A stretch of DNA of 64,000 bases from Calycina herbarum (Eukaryota; Ascomycota; Leotiomycetes; Helotiales; Pezizellaceae), in NCBI GenBank assembly GCA_001414485.1, contig LLEY01000024.1:310001-374000 (forward strand), written 5' to 3'. Of this stretch, positions 34,123-45,390 are shown in pieces. Every line of letters begins with the position of its first letter. Position 1 is the first letter of the stretch. The notes below the pieces were generated by a model. It saw only the letters and a program-made list of their open reading frames with translations, had not been told where the DNA came from and ran no database searches. The translations under genes and the position numbers were made by a program.

Positions 34123-35375
34123 ATGTCAAACCCCAATTCTGGTGCCTCGACGCCAAATCCGCGCTTCACATCGCAAACCAAAACCGCCGAGGACCTTCTT
34201 GCTGGCCAAACAGTAGGTCTAGTCAACCTCTCCGACTTCCGCAAACGACGCGCCGAAGCCATCGAGCAGAAAGAGCGCGATGCTCACGATCGAGTTCTCA
34301 ATGTCCCCAGCAGCGGAACCGCGACACCTGATGGGTGAGTACCTCTCTACAATTATCCCGGGATAGAGACAGGACCATTGGGAATAGGACTAATGGCCAT
34401 AGTACAGTGCATCTACACCCCGAGAACCACCCTTGAAGAAGAAGAAACGAAAGGTTGGCACACCAAAATTATCATTTGGGATGGATGAGGAGGAAGGGGA
34501 GAGTGCGGATAATACTACCACTGGGCCCGGGTCTGCGCGCACGACGAGGGAGAATACACCGAGCACGGGGAAGGAAGCTGGGGCGAAGAAATCGAAGTTT
34601 GGTGCTAATGCTTCGATTTCTGTTGCTCCCAAGGTATTTACGAAATCTGCGCTGTTGAAGGAAGCACAGACGAGAGAGACGTTGAGGAAGGAATACTTGG
34701 GGATTCAAGAGGCGATTAAGGGCACGGAGATTAATATCCCTTTTGTGTTTTACGACGGGACAAATATACCAGGTGGGGTGTGCAAAGTCAAAAAAGGCGA
34801 TTATGTCTGGCTTTTCCTGGATAGAAGTCGAAAGGTTGGAGCGGAGATGGGAGTCGGAGAGAAGGGCACGAACACGAATAAACAATGGGCAAGAATTGGG
34901 GTGGATGATTTGATGATGGTCAGGGGTGGAATCATCATTCCTCATGTAAGTTTGGTCTCCATGCCAAAGGTCTTGTCGAGAGAAAACGCTAATGGATACA
35001 CAACAGCATTACGACTTCTACTACTTCATAATAAACCACACCCTCGGTCCAAACAACCGGCTCCTCTTCGACTACTCTACCGAACCTCCAGCAGCATCCT
35101 CGCTCCCCAAAGAACCCGAACCTATAAATCTCGATACATATAACCCTCTCTCCGTCCCCTCAGCGAAGCCGAAGGTCAAGGAGCCTGTTGTTGAAAACGA
35201 GGATATCGAGGGCAGTAAGGATGATCCCACCTACACGAAAGTGGTTGATCGTCGTTGGTACGAGCGAAACAAACATATCTTCCCCGCAAGCGTATGGCAG
35301 GATTTTGATCCCGAAAAGGATTATCAAAAAGAGGTGAAGCGGGACGCAGGTGGGAATGCGTTTTTCTTTTCATAA
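34123..35375 (+). CDS. XAP5 (FAM50-type) nuclear protein
   Basis: XAP5/FAM50 family, nuclear proteins linked to splicing and chromatin. Exons 34123-34334, 34408-34945 and 35007-35375; GT/AG junctions in phase, 372 residues. The N-terminus is low complexity, then a Lys-rich LKKKKRKVG nuclear signal and an acidic MDEEEGES patch. The XAP5 domain fills the C-terminal half with its hallmark blocks: [76 protein letters not shown], and the closing [21 protein letters not shown] followed by FDPEKDY. The second intron falls between the two adjacent His codons (PH, HYDFYYF). Convergent with the small membrane protein gene downstream. Confidence 0.93.
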
Positions 35376-35504
35376 GAAAATGCACTTTCAATACACCAAT
35401 TCATCGCATTTGTACATTAGGTACGAGATGAGAAATCTAGAAAGAAATCAGCCATTAAAAAAACACTCAAAAGAATTCGTGCATATCATACCATAGAAAA
35501 CGCC

Positions 35505-35945
35505 TCATCCACAAATAACCCTTCCACCAACCACTAACCCACCCACAACAATCCACCCAGGCCAAAAAACGATCAACAAAATCCCATTCCCATTTCCCAG
35601 CACAAAAACTACAAGCTCAAACCACAATTTCCTTCTCAACGCTTCACTTCCCTTCCATGCCCTCTTAACCCCCTCTTTCCCTGCCCAATATCCATACCTC
35701 CCTAACACGAAGCCTTGTTTTAGAAGGAGAGCAGTGGTATAACAGGAAGCGTAATAAGATTGACAAGCCAGAATTGTGCAAGCGTAATATGATTGGAGGG
35801 CCAGAATGTTGAGCGTATAGTATGTTTGAAGAAGCAGAAAAAGGGTCGTGGTGCTGAGGACTCGAGGCAGGAGAGTTGTTGATGCGTAAAGGGTTGGGAG
35901 AGTTGAGGTTGGGGTGAGGATGAGGGGTTTTTGTGTGTGGCCCAT
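35505..35945 (-). CDS. Small hydrophobic membrane protein, unknown function
   Basis: Single-exon 146-residue protein, ATG at 35945. Residues 30-80 are hydrophobic with a repeated pattern TYYTLNILALQSYYACTI then CQSYYASCYTTALLL, forming one long or two short membrane segments. A basic stretch (KEGVKRAWKGSEALRRK) follows, then a second hydrophobic region (ELVVFVLGNGNGILLIVFWP) to the end. The positive-inside pattern puts the basic loop in the cytosol. I do not recognise a named family, but the regular layout and clean frame argue that it is real. It converges on XAP5 with 129 bp between stop codons. Confidence 0.6.
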   Translation of the reverse strand: MGHTQKPLILTPTSTLPTLYASTTLLPRVLSTTTLFLLLQTYYTLNILALQSYYACTILACQSYYASCYTTALLLKQGFVLGRYGYWAGKEGVKRAWKGSEALRRKLWFELVVFVLGNGNGILLIVFWPGWIVVGGLVVGGRVICG

Positions 35946-37034
35946 AATTGGAGATTGAGGATTGTTGCTTTTGAGAGATTAAAAAGCTTCTGAAAATGCC
36001 AACGAATGCCTTTTCAAATAAGAAAACGAAGGACTTGATATCAAACAACTCCAGTAGAACTTGATTCGAGCGAAATCCAAGAACGTGAAGAGGACTAGAA
36101 TCACTATCTACCTATATCCACCTCACAAACCAACCCCTCCATCCATCCACCCAGCCCATTCGTGGGGGTCTCCATCCGTAACCCATGTACAACAATATAC
36201 CTTAATAAAGTACCATTGCGGGGACGGCCATTTAAGAATCCCCTCAAAAGCCTCAAAACAGACGAATGTGCATCCTTAATTGGAGCCTCAAGGGTACAAC
36301 AGCTCTCGGAAATATACTCATACATTCCCGCTTTTTTACCCGCTGCAAACCCCCACCAATGTTTTGAGCTACTTGCAGCTTATTTGGTTGACGAGAGCAA
36401 CCTGCCTGTGTTTTAGAGGTCTGGATTTTCAGTCGCTTAGGACGTTTATTATTTAATTGTTCAGGATGGAAATTCCGGACGAGTGGTGGGGGACTTATGC
36501 AATATGACAGAAAGAGTGGAATTATGGATCGACAGGGCGCGTGTTACATTTGGCTTGCAGTGGTGGCAGTCTGTGTTGGGCAGAAACGGGTGCTGCTTAT
36601 GTTTATGTGTGTTGTGGGAGGCTGAGAGGGGAGGAGAAAAGATCGTGGGATGCTGGCAGACGAGGATTGGTGGGTTTGTGGTACGTGGATGGTGTATTTA
36701 GCGCGGGTTTGGGGAGGGGCAATCCGAAGATGGAGCGAAGTTCGGAGAAGATGGGTATTTTGATTGTGATGGAAGAGAGGGGAAGATGGAAACTTGTGCT
36801 GGAGTTGATGGAGTTGATAGGTTCATTGTACTTTGCCAAATTGTGAACGAGGGGGTCGGTCACGTGGAAGAAATAGCACGCCGATCCATAGATAGGAAAG
36901 GGAAAGACAGTTTGAAAAGAGAAGTGAAAAAGGATGAACCCAAGCATCGAGACCATCGACTTGCCAGATTTGTTCTGAAGGATAAGCTCGTGGCGGATAT
37001 CATTAATATGGGATTGCCACTGCTATGAGTCTGG
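35946..37034. other. Intergenic, nothing recognised
   Basis: 1.1 kb between the small membrane protein start and the TPR gene stop. Short overlapping frames on both strands without domain signal. Probably the promoter of the minus-strand gene on the left and the 3' flank of the TPR gene on the right. Confidence 0.5.
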
Positions 37035-38056
37035 TTAAGCAGCTCCTTGGTTGAAATTCATACTGTATCCACCAGACTTTTCATCCTTGACCATCTGGAA
37101 GTTATTTGTCGACAAACCAAATGGTTTCAGGATTCCATTACCAAGCTGTTGAAAAAAATGTTAGACGTTTCAATTGTCAAGGTTGAGTAATAAAACTTAC
37201 CTGCTTCAATTTATCCATCATTTCTCCGGTCTCCTTTTCTTGGGCTGCTTTTGTCCTAGGTGGGAGTGCTCTCATTTGTTGCTGTATAATCTTCTTGTCC
37301 CCCAATGAAATATTCGGCATCTGGGAGAGAGCTTTGTAATCTGCAGAGCAATATTAGAAGAATGGAATATTTGAAAATGGGTTTAGAGACATACCTTCTT
37401 CAGCACCCTGCAAAACCGACCACCCGCCTTGTTCACTTCTCGCCTTAGCTCTCCTCATCAATGCCTTTGCCCGTATCCTCTCAATATCAGCCTCTCTTTT
37501 TGCTTTCTCGGGGGTTGGCTCTAGGACCATCGGCGCAGTCTTCGTGGCACCCTCGCTGACAATTTCCTCATCGGCTTCCTCTTCCTCGGCCTTTATGGCC
37601 TCCTTTCCTTCGTCCTGTTTCGTTCCATCCTCGTTCCTACCTTGCAGTCTATCCAAGCAATCCAGTGCAGCAGTCGAAGACTTGACGGCTTCCTTCCAGT
37701 CCTCAAGCTTCAAATGACAAGCTGCAATATTGCTCTTCAGCACCGCTATTTCGTAATCGAGATAATTCGGACAGATAGAAAGGGCTTCATCGTAGGTAGA
37801 TATGGCTTCTTGAAAGGACGATTGTGCGAATAGCGCATTCGCAGACGTTTTCTGGGCATTTGATTCATTGAGAAGGGACTAGATAAATTATTATCAGTAA
37901 ATTATTGTAATGCGCCTGTTTTTGATTGGGACATAGCTTACATACAGCTTCTTCCTCTGCAGAAAATCGGACTACTTCTTCCTCGACCTCGGCTGGTTTG
38001 ACTTCATCTTTCTTTTCTTCGGGTTTCCGTGCGAACATTTCACTGCGGGATGCCAT
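37035..38056 (-). CDS. TPR protein of the TTC1 type
   Basis: Tetratricopeptide protein similar to TTC1, a small co-chaperone-like adaptor. Exons 38056-37946, 37878-37395, 37340-37201 and 37145-37035; all junctions are GT/AG and the 846 nt stay in frame (281 residues). After an acidic N-terminus ([18 protein letters not shown]) come TPR-type helices: [40 protein letters not shown], then a charged insert ([12 protein letters not shown]), [19 protein letters not shown], and DYKALSQMP. It ends with [19 protein letters not shown] and [11 protein letters not shown], a conserved C-terminal signature of this family. The ATG at 38056 faces the HAD gene at 38256 across a 199-bp shared promoter. Confidence 0.88.
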
Positions 38057-38255
38057 TTTGTGGTGTTGAAGGGTGAAATGTGCTGGCCAGACCTGGAAAC
38101 TTGATGACGCGGAAAGGCTCCGTGAGCTCACCCCTGACCTGAATTCCTCCCTTGTCCCAAGAACCCCCACCAAACCCCGCGTCTGCTCGGGATACATTGT
38201 ACATCACAATTCAATCTGTTAAGCGCTACACAAACTTTCAGAAAGAATTAGATAC

Positions 38256-39221
38256 ATGATGACTTCTCCAAGAACAGAGTGAGTCGAGATCTCCTTAAAT
38301 TGCAATTGTTGCTAACAACAATTCTAGTTTCCCTCCAGTTCGGGCGTGCTTGCTTGATATGGATGGGTTGATAATTGATTCTGAAGACAAGTATACAATT
38401 TGCGACAATATGATTCTTGCAAAATATGGGAGACCTCCAATTCCGTGGTCTATCAAAGCACAATTACAAGGTCGACCAGGAACTTCAGCTGTCAATATAA
38501 TGCACGAGGTATGAACGAGACAACACCATGTGATAATGAGATATTGAACCCGCGGAAGAATCAAAGACTAACTCCCCAACAGTGGGCACAACTCCCAATA
38601 ACCATCGAAGAATACCAATTCCAACAATCAGCCCTCCACAAAGAACACTTCCCCACAGTCCAACCCCTCCTAGGCGTAGAAAAACTCCTCTCAGACCTCT
38701 CCTCCGCCACCGTCCCTCTCCCAACTTCCCCCCCTAAGACAGAAAAAGTCCACACTGCCTTAGCAACCTCCTCCCTAGAAGTAAAATTCAAATGGAAGAC
38801 CTCCCATCTCGAAGAACTATTTTCCGTTTTCCCTCTCCATCGTCGGGTCCTAGGTGATGATCCACGAATCCCAAAGGGGAGAGGTAAACCTGCACCGGAA
38901 ATTTATTTACTTGCGCTGGACACTATTAACCACAGTCTTGAGGAGGGGGAGCCGAAGGTTAAGCCTGAGGAGTGTTTGGTTTTTGAGGATAGCGTTCCGG
39001 GTGTTGAGGCGGGGAGGAGAGCTGGGATGAGAGTTGTTTGGGTTCCTCATCCGGGTTTGGCAGGTGAGTATGTAGGGAGAGAGGGTGAGGTTTTGGCTGG
39101 GGCAACGAGTGCTAGTGAGGGGGATTTGCATCAAGTTGGGAAGGTTGGGGATGGATGGGGTGAGCAGTTGGAATCTTTGGAGCATTTTGATTGGAAGAAG
39201 TATGGGATTGAGATCATTTAG
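38256..39221 (+). CDS. HAD-superfamily phosphatase (HDHD1/GPP-like)
   Basis: Haloacid dehalogenase hydrolase of the small sugar- or nucleotide-phosphatase group. Exons 38256-38278, 38328-38508 and 38583-39221 splice to 280 residues. Motif I is LLDMDGLIIDSED with nucleophile Asp18 and acid/base Asp20. The substrate-sensing cap is helical (about 30-90). Motif II is ALATSS, motif III the Lys in GRGKPAPEIYLLAL, motif IV LVFEDSVPGVEAGRRAG. All catalytic residues are present, so it should be active in hydrolysing a phosphate monoester; the exact substrate (glycerol-3-phosphate, 2-deoxyglucose-6-phosphate or pseudouridine-5'-phosphate) cannot be told from sequence alone. The first exon is only 23 nt, with the second Met three bases downstream. 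Confidence 0.88.
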
Positions 39222-39977
39222 AGGGTTAGAATGGGAGAAACGAAGGAGTACGGAGTACAATCTCGGAAAAGCTCAGTCTTGATACCTATGGTGTATTAGG
39301 GAAGAATTACCAGTCTTTCAGTCAGTTCCAGATAGTTTCTATGTAGATCACATAGGAAGCATAGTGACAATGAAACAAAGGTCTTGGCAAAGCGATCGTG
39401 CCAAAAATATAGTCTGAGTTTCTCTGTGTATTGCTTTCGAATTGATGCCGTAGGATTGGAGGTAAATGGGAAGTCTAAAAGAATGACGGTCACTAAGCGA
39501 ATATCTAGTAAACGGCACTGAAAAGGTCAAAATGTCTCCCTCGGACCCGTTCTAAACCGGGATGACGATGTAAGTGAAAATTTCCAGTTCGTGTTCTCAA
39601 ACTCGACTCATCGACAGCAGAGAAGCATATTGCTTTAACGCTCTCACATTACTTGAATGAAGTTTTTTTGCGGGTATATGTGGTTCAGCCACATGCCACT
39701 TTTTTGGTCCGAGGCAAGCTTTCACCAAGTCGACCATTTGATATTATAATCAAGATTACCGGCCCCGAAATAATATCATCAAGAGCGATGGATTGTTCTG
39801 GCGGCCCGAGTTAAAACTGTTAAGGAAGCATGTGCTGTCGATTTTTAGTTGGGGAAAATTGGACCTAGGTTTCTTTTCCATATATAGTATTCAAGTTCTC
39901 GGTCTATTTTAACTTGGAAATCGCCTCCATCTTAGTTGGTCTTGTCGAAAGTCTCTTATTCTTCAGTTTCATTCAAC
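39222..39977. other. Intergenic, nothing recognised
   Basis: 756 bp between the HAD gene and the mpaB-like remnant. Only short frames and AT-rich patches seen. A TATATAG-like box near 39883 could belong to the mpaB-like gene. Confidence 0.5.
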
Positions 39978-40460
39978 ATGTGGTCTCAATCGGCCACCAT
40001 TACGACAAGTACTTCGGTATGGAGGGGATACTTTCCTCTCACCAATTTATTCTTAGCGTACCTTCTTCTAGTCCGCTATCTTCGTTACAAACGCCGTGAA
40101 GAAATCACTTCATATTACAACAACAAGAACAAACCACTATCAGAAATGACCACTGAAAAAGCACGCTACATCATGACCCAGCTACAACAATTCGAGTTTC
40201 CAAGTGCATTCAACGAAGCGCGCACTATTGCACTTCTTAAAGTTTGCTTCCATCACATCCCTGTACAGATATTCTACTTACAAAAATTCTAGGTTGGTGG
40301 TATCCCAACAATGTCAAAGTTATTTGCAGTCACCGGACAGAACAACAGAAGGAATGCAGACAGACGCGCAGTCGACACCGAAATCGCACTCGAAGAAATT
40401 ACACTCGCTACTTCTAGCAAAAAAACAAAAGTTCTCTTCCGTCTCCACCGGCTAGTATTG
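39978..40460 (+). pseudogene. mpaB-like oxygenase, 5' fragment
   Basis: The start resembles fungal mpaB / rubber-oxygenase-like (DUF2236-type) ER-bound oxygenases. After MWSQSATITTSTSVWRG comes a membrane segment (FPLTNLFLAYLLLVRYLRY), then the family's helical start: EKARYIMTQLQQFEFPSAF, splice, VGGIPTMSKLFAVTG, ADRRAVDTEIALEEI. Exon 1 is 39978-40241, intron 40242-40292 (GTTTGC...TTCTAG), in phase. Homology stops near 40430; the expected haem-binding helices and the remaining 200 or so residues are absent, and the frame ends at TGA 40510. What follows belongs to a different family (next entry). It is a truncated gene joined to foreign sequence. Confidence 0.6.
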
Positions 40461-40726
40461 GAAAGGCATATGATGATTTCGCAGTGGATAATGATGGGAA
40501 TGCGTACGTGACGTTGCACTCCTACTCAGTCATGAAAACTACCCCTTCGGGTAAACAAACCTTTTGGGTTGGTAGAGGTAGTGAAGGGGACTTTCAAGAT
40601 ATATTCGAACCTGCTTCGGCTACTTTGTCGCAAGGTGGCAAGATGATTTATATATGTACAGCAGGAGCGACCGACAGTGCAACAAATGTTACTCATAGTG
40701 GTCAGATTTGGACTGTCGACATTTAG
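40461..40726 (+). pseudogene. SMP-30/gluconolactonase-like C-terminal fragment
   Basis: Open frame with beta-propeller style: IGKAYDDFAVDNDGNAYVTL, SVMKTTPSGKQTFWVG, FEPASATLSQGGKMIYICTA, SGQIWTVDI then TAG. This is the last two blades of a fungal SMP-30-like protein (usually about 330-370 residues). No upstream blades or start codon exist; it begins inside the mpaB-like frame, shifted by one phase. Probably the scar of a deletion that fused the head of one gene to the tail of another. Assignment from blade motifs only. Confidence 0.5.
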
Positions 40727-40987
40727 GGGAAGAGATGAATCGCAACAACTTTTGTATTGATATTCCAGGAGCAGGAAAAGTCTATAGGCATGGCATAAAA
40801 ACTACACATACAATTTTTTTTTTGTTGCTTTTTGATAACAAATCCCACTGAAAGTATTCCTGTGCTGTATGAGTCTAATCGATTGCCCTTGAAGCCAAAC
40901 TATATTTTCTTTGGCCCCGTTGAATGAAAACAAATTTCGAAAAACACCTGAATAAGAATGCATCTAAACCCCAACATCATCACACAT

Positions 40988-41824
40988 TCAGTGTCCAAAA
41001 AACATAGCTTCTCCCAATCCAAAAGCTCCACCTGTGAAAGCTGAGAAGATAAACTTCAAGACCCCAGATAAGGCAACCGTGAAAGCTGGGATGCCAAAGC
41101 GCCAATCCAACGAACCATCCTCTTGTAAAAACGCCCCCAAAACAGCCAAGATACCCAATAGCACGCAGAAGTAGCCCAAATACACAATAGAAAAGGTCAC
41201 ATCCCCATCTCCAGCATCCTTTCCCAAGTTATCAGAATTTTCCTCAGCGACTTTGATTGGCGAGCTGACTTGAGAATTGATATCGTTTTTGCCAGCCTTG
41301 ATCTTGTTCTCCGTCTCTTCGCTTTTATTCGGGTTCGACATTTTTGGGGGTGCAGAGCGCCTTTCCACAAAACGATAGTGCTGTTCCGGAAATTCGCTCA
41401 GTACCACCAACGCTTTTGCAAGTCTCTCCATGAGCTCTGGCGAAGAGATCATAGATTGGGAGGGAGAAGGTGGAGGTGTCTTCGCTTCAAGTTCATGAAA
41501 GTCGTCTTCCGGGGGTGGAATGGCGCTTGCTGGGTTTTTCTCATTGGGGTCTTCTTCGGGAAGTGGTACAGCACTTGCTTCCTTTTGCTCCTGGAGTGTT
41601 CTTTCCATCTGTTGAGACTTTTCGAGGACGTTGTTCAATAGTTGTTTTTTGGAGGGAGTGAGAGCTAGCTCTAGAAGGCTTTGGCAATTCTTTTGGAAGG
41701 TTTGGAGTTCGACGACGGACATCTTTGCGATAATTATGTCCATGTCTGTGGGTTGCGACGGTCCGTTGATGAAGTCCATGAGTTTGAATGAGATCTCGAG
41801 GGTTTGGGGGTCGAGAAATGGCAT
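40988..41824 (-). CDS. Unrecognised protein with two C-terminal membrane segments
   Basis: Single-exon 278-residue protein with ATG at 41824. The N-terminal 90 residues are helical (LEISFKLMDFINGPSQPTDM, MSVVELQTFQKNCQSLLELA). A Pro/Glu-rich linker (EEDPNEKNPASAIPPPEDD) and a basic Lys-rich segment follow. Two hydrophobic helices close the protein: FSIVYLGYFCVLLGILAVLG (about 213-233) and IPAFTVALSGVLKFIFSAFT (about 245-265). No family recognised. Codon use and the long clean frame support a real gene. Its 3' end faces the SMP-30-like fragment 262 bp away. Confidence 0.65.
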   Translation of the reverse strand: MPFLDPQTLEISFKLMDFINGPSQPTDMDIIIAKMSVVELQTFQKNCQSLLELALTPSKKQLLNNVLEKSQQMERTLQEQKEASAVPLPEEDPNEKNPASAIPPPEDDFHELEAKTPPPSPSQSMISSPELMERLAKALVVLSEFPEQHYRFVERRSAPPKMSNPNKSEETENKIKAGKNDINSQVSSPIKVAEENSDNLGKDAGDGDVTFSIVYLGYFCVLLGILAVLGAFLQEDGSLDWRFGIPAFTVALSGVLKFIFSAFTGGAFGLGEAMFFGH

Positions 41825-43157
41825 GAAGATGAAGGGCTTTCGCAGACTTGCTCGATATTTGGTGATGAAAGATCGGGCATTTCGAGAATGGAGAAGTTGT
41901 GTTCTTATCTATTGATTCGGGCAGTTCTGCCACAAAGCTACAAAGGTTTCAAAAAATGTCGTCTCCATCTTGATGGGAGAGACATGCATCGAACAACGGC
42001 GATGGAATAAAGGTATGAAAAACTGTCTTGAAGCCTGCAACAGAGGCAGAAAGAAAGAAAACTTAACGAGAAGCTTCTACTTGTTTCCAAGAAAAGTCCT
42101 GGTAAGCGAAATACCAGGCCAGAAGTCCATATGCTCCAAACTTTGGAACAAAAACAAGGCATGCAATCTTTCAGAAGAATCATTGCTTGGAAGTCAAACA
42201 TACCCAAAATCTTTGGAAAATGGTAGATATTTCTATGCTTGACAAGAAAGATACGTGGACTTGTGGTTTTGAAAGTGGTGGGTATGAGCTCGCTAAGGGG
42301 ACGACGAGCGTATTGTGCAAGCGCCCTGTGGTGCTGGCGAGTTACCACTGGCTTACCCATTCACTATCCCCCTGGCTTGCAAACCCTGCACACTTGGCAG
42401 CCCACCCACCAATCCCCAACCTCTCCATTTCCACCACACCATCAAGAAAACGCCTCGACGGGTACAATCCACCCACGTATATGCACGTAATGAAAAGAGA
42501 GTACAATTCCCAACCACCTTCTTTACTTACTTACTCATCCCATCGTTTCCACCAATGATAGTCTAACCAAAATCAAGCTATTTGTAGGGAGCCTACCAAA
42601 AGAGAAAGTTTGGAACTCCAGCTCTTTGACGAACGCGCTGGCAAGATACTCGCTGCCTGTCGAGCTACTGGGTAACCATCAGCTTACTTGGTAATACCAA
42701 ATTCTAGGTTAAGAGTGACTACCATGAATCTTTCACGCGAAGAAGGATGAAACCACTAAAAGTTTCGTGAAAATGAAAATGATGCCAATTCCCTCAAAAG
42801 ATTCTCTCTACTTCAACTATCTTGAAAAACGTTTTTGTCCAATAAACAATTTTGTCAGAGTGTCGCAAACTTATTTTTCCAGCACCACACCACACCGCCT
42901 GAAATATCTTCCCCTGTAGCAACTCCGCACCCCAGAAATCATCCCCCGAAAACCGCACTGAAAATGGAAATTTTAAGTCCTAAAGAAGTCGTAGACCCAG
43001 GCCTAACACACCAAAATTACCCTCCCAAAACCCCCAAGCGAAGCAATCTCAGAAAATCAGCCGAGCTACAAAGTCTTACAAGAATTCCTTTCATCACCCA
43101 TTCTGTCGAGCATTTCAGAACTCAAACCAAATTCAAATAGTCCAAATACCACTTCCC
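41825..43157. other. Intergenic, nothing recognised
   Basis: 1.3 kb between the two-TM gene start and the P450 stop. Scattered short frames with Pro-rich translations (42300-42560, 42880-43130) look like chance reads of CA-rich sequence. No gene supported. Confidence 0.5.
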
Positions 43158-45390
43158 TCAATCTCGAACCAATGCGCCTGTTCCAGCACAGTCCTCAACC
43201 GAGCGCTTTCGAATTAGAATCGACAAAAATGGACTAGGAAGTCTCGTATGACCAAAAGTCATAAAAGGCTTCCTGGTCTCGTCCTCGAGTTTAAACTCAT
43301 AATCAGTTATCAAATGAGAAAGAATCAATTTCATGATAACGGAGACGTAGAATCGCGCAGGACTAAAAATAAATGTCAGTAATTCCAACCACTTGAGCAA
43401 GAAGCGGAAAAGGGGTCTAACCAAGCATGTCTCAAACTGCCCCAAAAAGGGAAATCATAAGCTGGATGCGTCAGTCTATCTTTCGAACTTCCATCCTCAT
43501 TCACAAAACGGAACCCATTGAATTCCAGAGCGTTGGGCCAGATTTTCTCGTCGCGCATGAGGGATACTTGAGGGATTGCGAGCCAATTTCCTGTTGGGAT
43601 GTTGTAGCCTTGGGGGGAGGTGTAAGGAGACATTACTGCGCGGGGGGCAGAAACTGTTTTTTGAATGTAAATTAGTTTCTGTAATAGGAAAGGGGGGACT
43701 CAGGGACTTACGAATGATACCGGGACTTAGACGTGCCGTTTCTCGCATGAAGGAGTCGAGGAGTGGCATATCTTGGTTCAGGCGTCCAAATGAGGAATAT
43801 TTGTACTTGAGAGCTTCTTCGCGGAGTTTTGAGTGGTACTCGGTGTGTTTACAGACGCTGTGGATCATGAATTGCGCAACCTATTCAATAATTAATCTCA
43901 CACTCGTGAGTCCTTGTTGGGGAGTTTAATTACCATTGGGACCTGGAAAGCACTGGCGAACAAAAGGCCAATGGTGACTTTTATGGTCTCAGCAACATCA
44001 TCGAGTTTGGACATTTCGGCGATCCATTGGGTTATATGTCCTCGTGATTCCTGGTAGTATTCATTAGTTGAAGCTTGACTTGGGAGATGTTAGGACAACG
44101 AACTGGATTCTTCTTCTTGTCTTCACCTGTGATAGTTTCCTGTGTCATCCAATGGAGTAACTTGTATACCCTGGCTCTGGCAATGCCCCATCCCATTACA
44201 ATAGGAGAAATGAAGCTGCAATTCTGTTAGCTTCACGTCATCTTCATTCGAAAACTCCCTTACGGTAAAATCCATGCTGGCATCAGGTTCAAGAGAGGTA
44301 AAGCTCGGCCACAACTCCAATAGAAATCCATAATAAGTTTATACAACTCAGGTTTGTTGGCTATGGAGTGCAAATGCTTAGCTCAGTGATCCAATAGAAC
44401 GACGTATAATTCTCTTACCTTGCTCCTCGCCAAGGAAAGCTAAAAGATTGACATGAGTGAATATACGTAGAAAAGCTGGCATGAGACGGACTTTTCGCCA
44501 TTCTTCGTTTTCATTTTGGTATGTTCCTATTACAAGTGTATTGATTAGTCTCTATCGTGGTAAGGGACGGACCGAGAAGTGACTTTTGTGAGCTCACCAT
44601 TTTCGAATTCAAAAGCAATCGCATCTTTGACCCGTTCTTGAAAAGCATTGGTCATTTCGGGAACGTTCGAGCGGAGTTTATTCTTCAAAACACCAATCAT
44701 AACTCGGAAAGCCTCGCTCTTGGTCTTTTTGTTCTCAGGAACCACAGCGAGGTGTCCCAAGATTGGTGTCGTAGAGCCGAGCTATTGTACATTCAGCATA
44801 CAATACGTAGATAAGGATCAATAAAGTGTCAAACGTACCTGGTGAAGTGCATGTTCCATTGATAGTAAGCTCTCGGGTTCTAATTATAGCTGTCTGAGCT
44901 CTTCGCGATCCGTGATAAAGATGATCCAGCGATCGATCATGGGGATCGCGAAGGGTTTGCTATTTGACTGAGCATCGTGTTAGGAGTCAGCGACTGTGAT
45001 AGAAGGATGGGATTGTGAATACCGAATTATAAGCATTATGAAGAAGTGTTTCCGAATCGACAATCATATGTAAAGCCGTCAACCACCTTCCGAAGATCGT
45101 GGAGTATGCAGCAATGTCAACATTGGTCTGGTCAGGAGTCAGCATGGAATACTTTATCAGCATTGTTTCGAACATACCGGTGCTTTCCACCAGAACCTCC
45201 AAAGGATGGCAGCGATCTGATAGACGAAGAGGAGGTAGAAGACATAGTACCAATGCCAATTCAAACCACGAGCTGCGACAATCATGCTTGAGCGAGCCGA
45301 GGTTGCGTTGGAGATTGACTGGAGAAACATAAGTCCCTCTGGTCCAAGGCCCTCGCTTACGCGCACGATGTTTGCATCGTAAGTGCTCAT
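43158..45390 (-). pseudogene. Cytochrome P450, multi-exon, with premature stop
   Basis: About ten small exons on the minus strand make a P450. It begins MSTYDANIVRVSEG with a membrane anchor (WYYVFYLLFVYQIAAILW). Landmarks downstream: TALHMIVDSETLLHNAYNS, KPFAIPMIDRWIIFIT, EWRKVRLMPAFLRIF, the ESRGHITQWIAEMSKLDDVA segment, FMRETARL (ExxR), MSPYTSPQGYNIPTGNWLAI and the haem loop. The haem Cys codon is split by an intron (43421-43363): exon end ...GSLRHA plus TG joins T to give HACPARFYVS. The C-terminus reads LRLPSPF-type (TRLPSPFLSILIRKR). Defects: an in-frame TAA at 44884-44886 after DREELRQL, and an exon 2/3 junction (45021/44960) that I cannot close in frame. Probably a secondary-metabolism type P450 now inactive. 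Confidence 0.72.
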
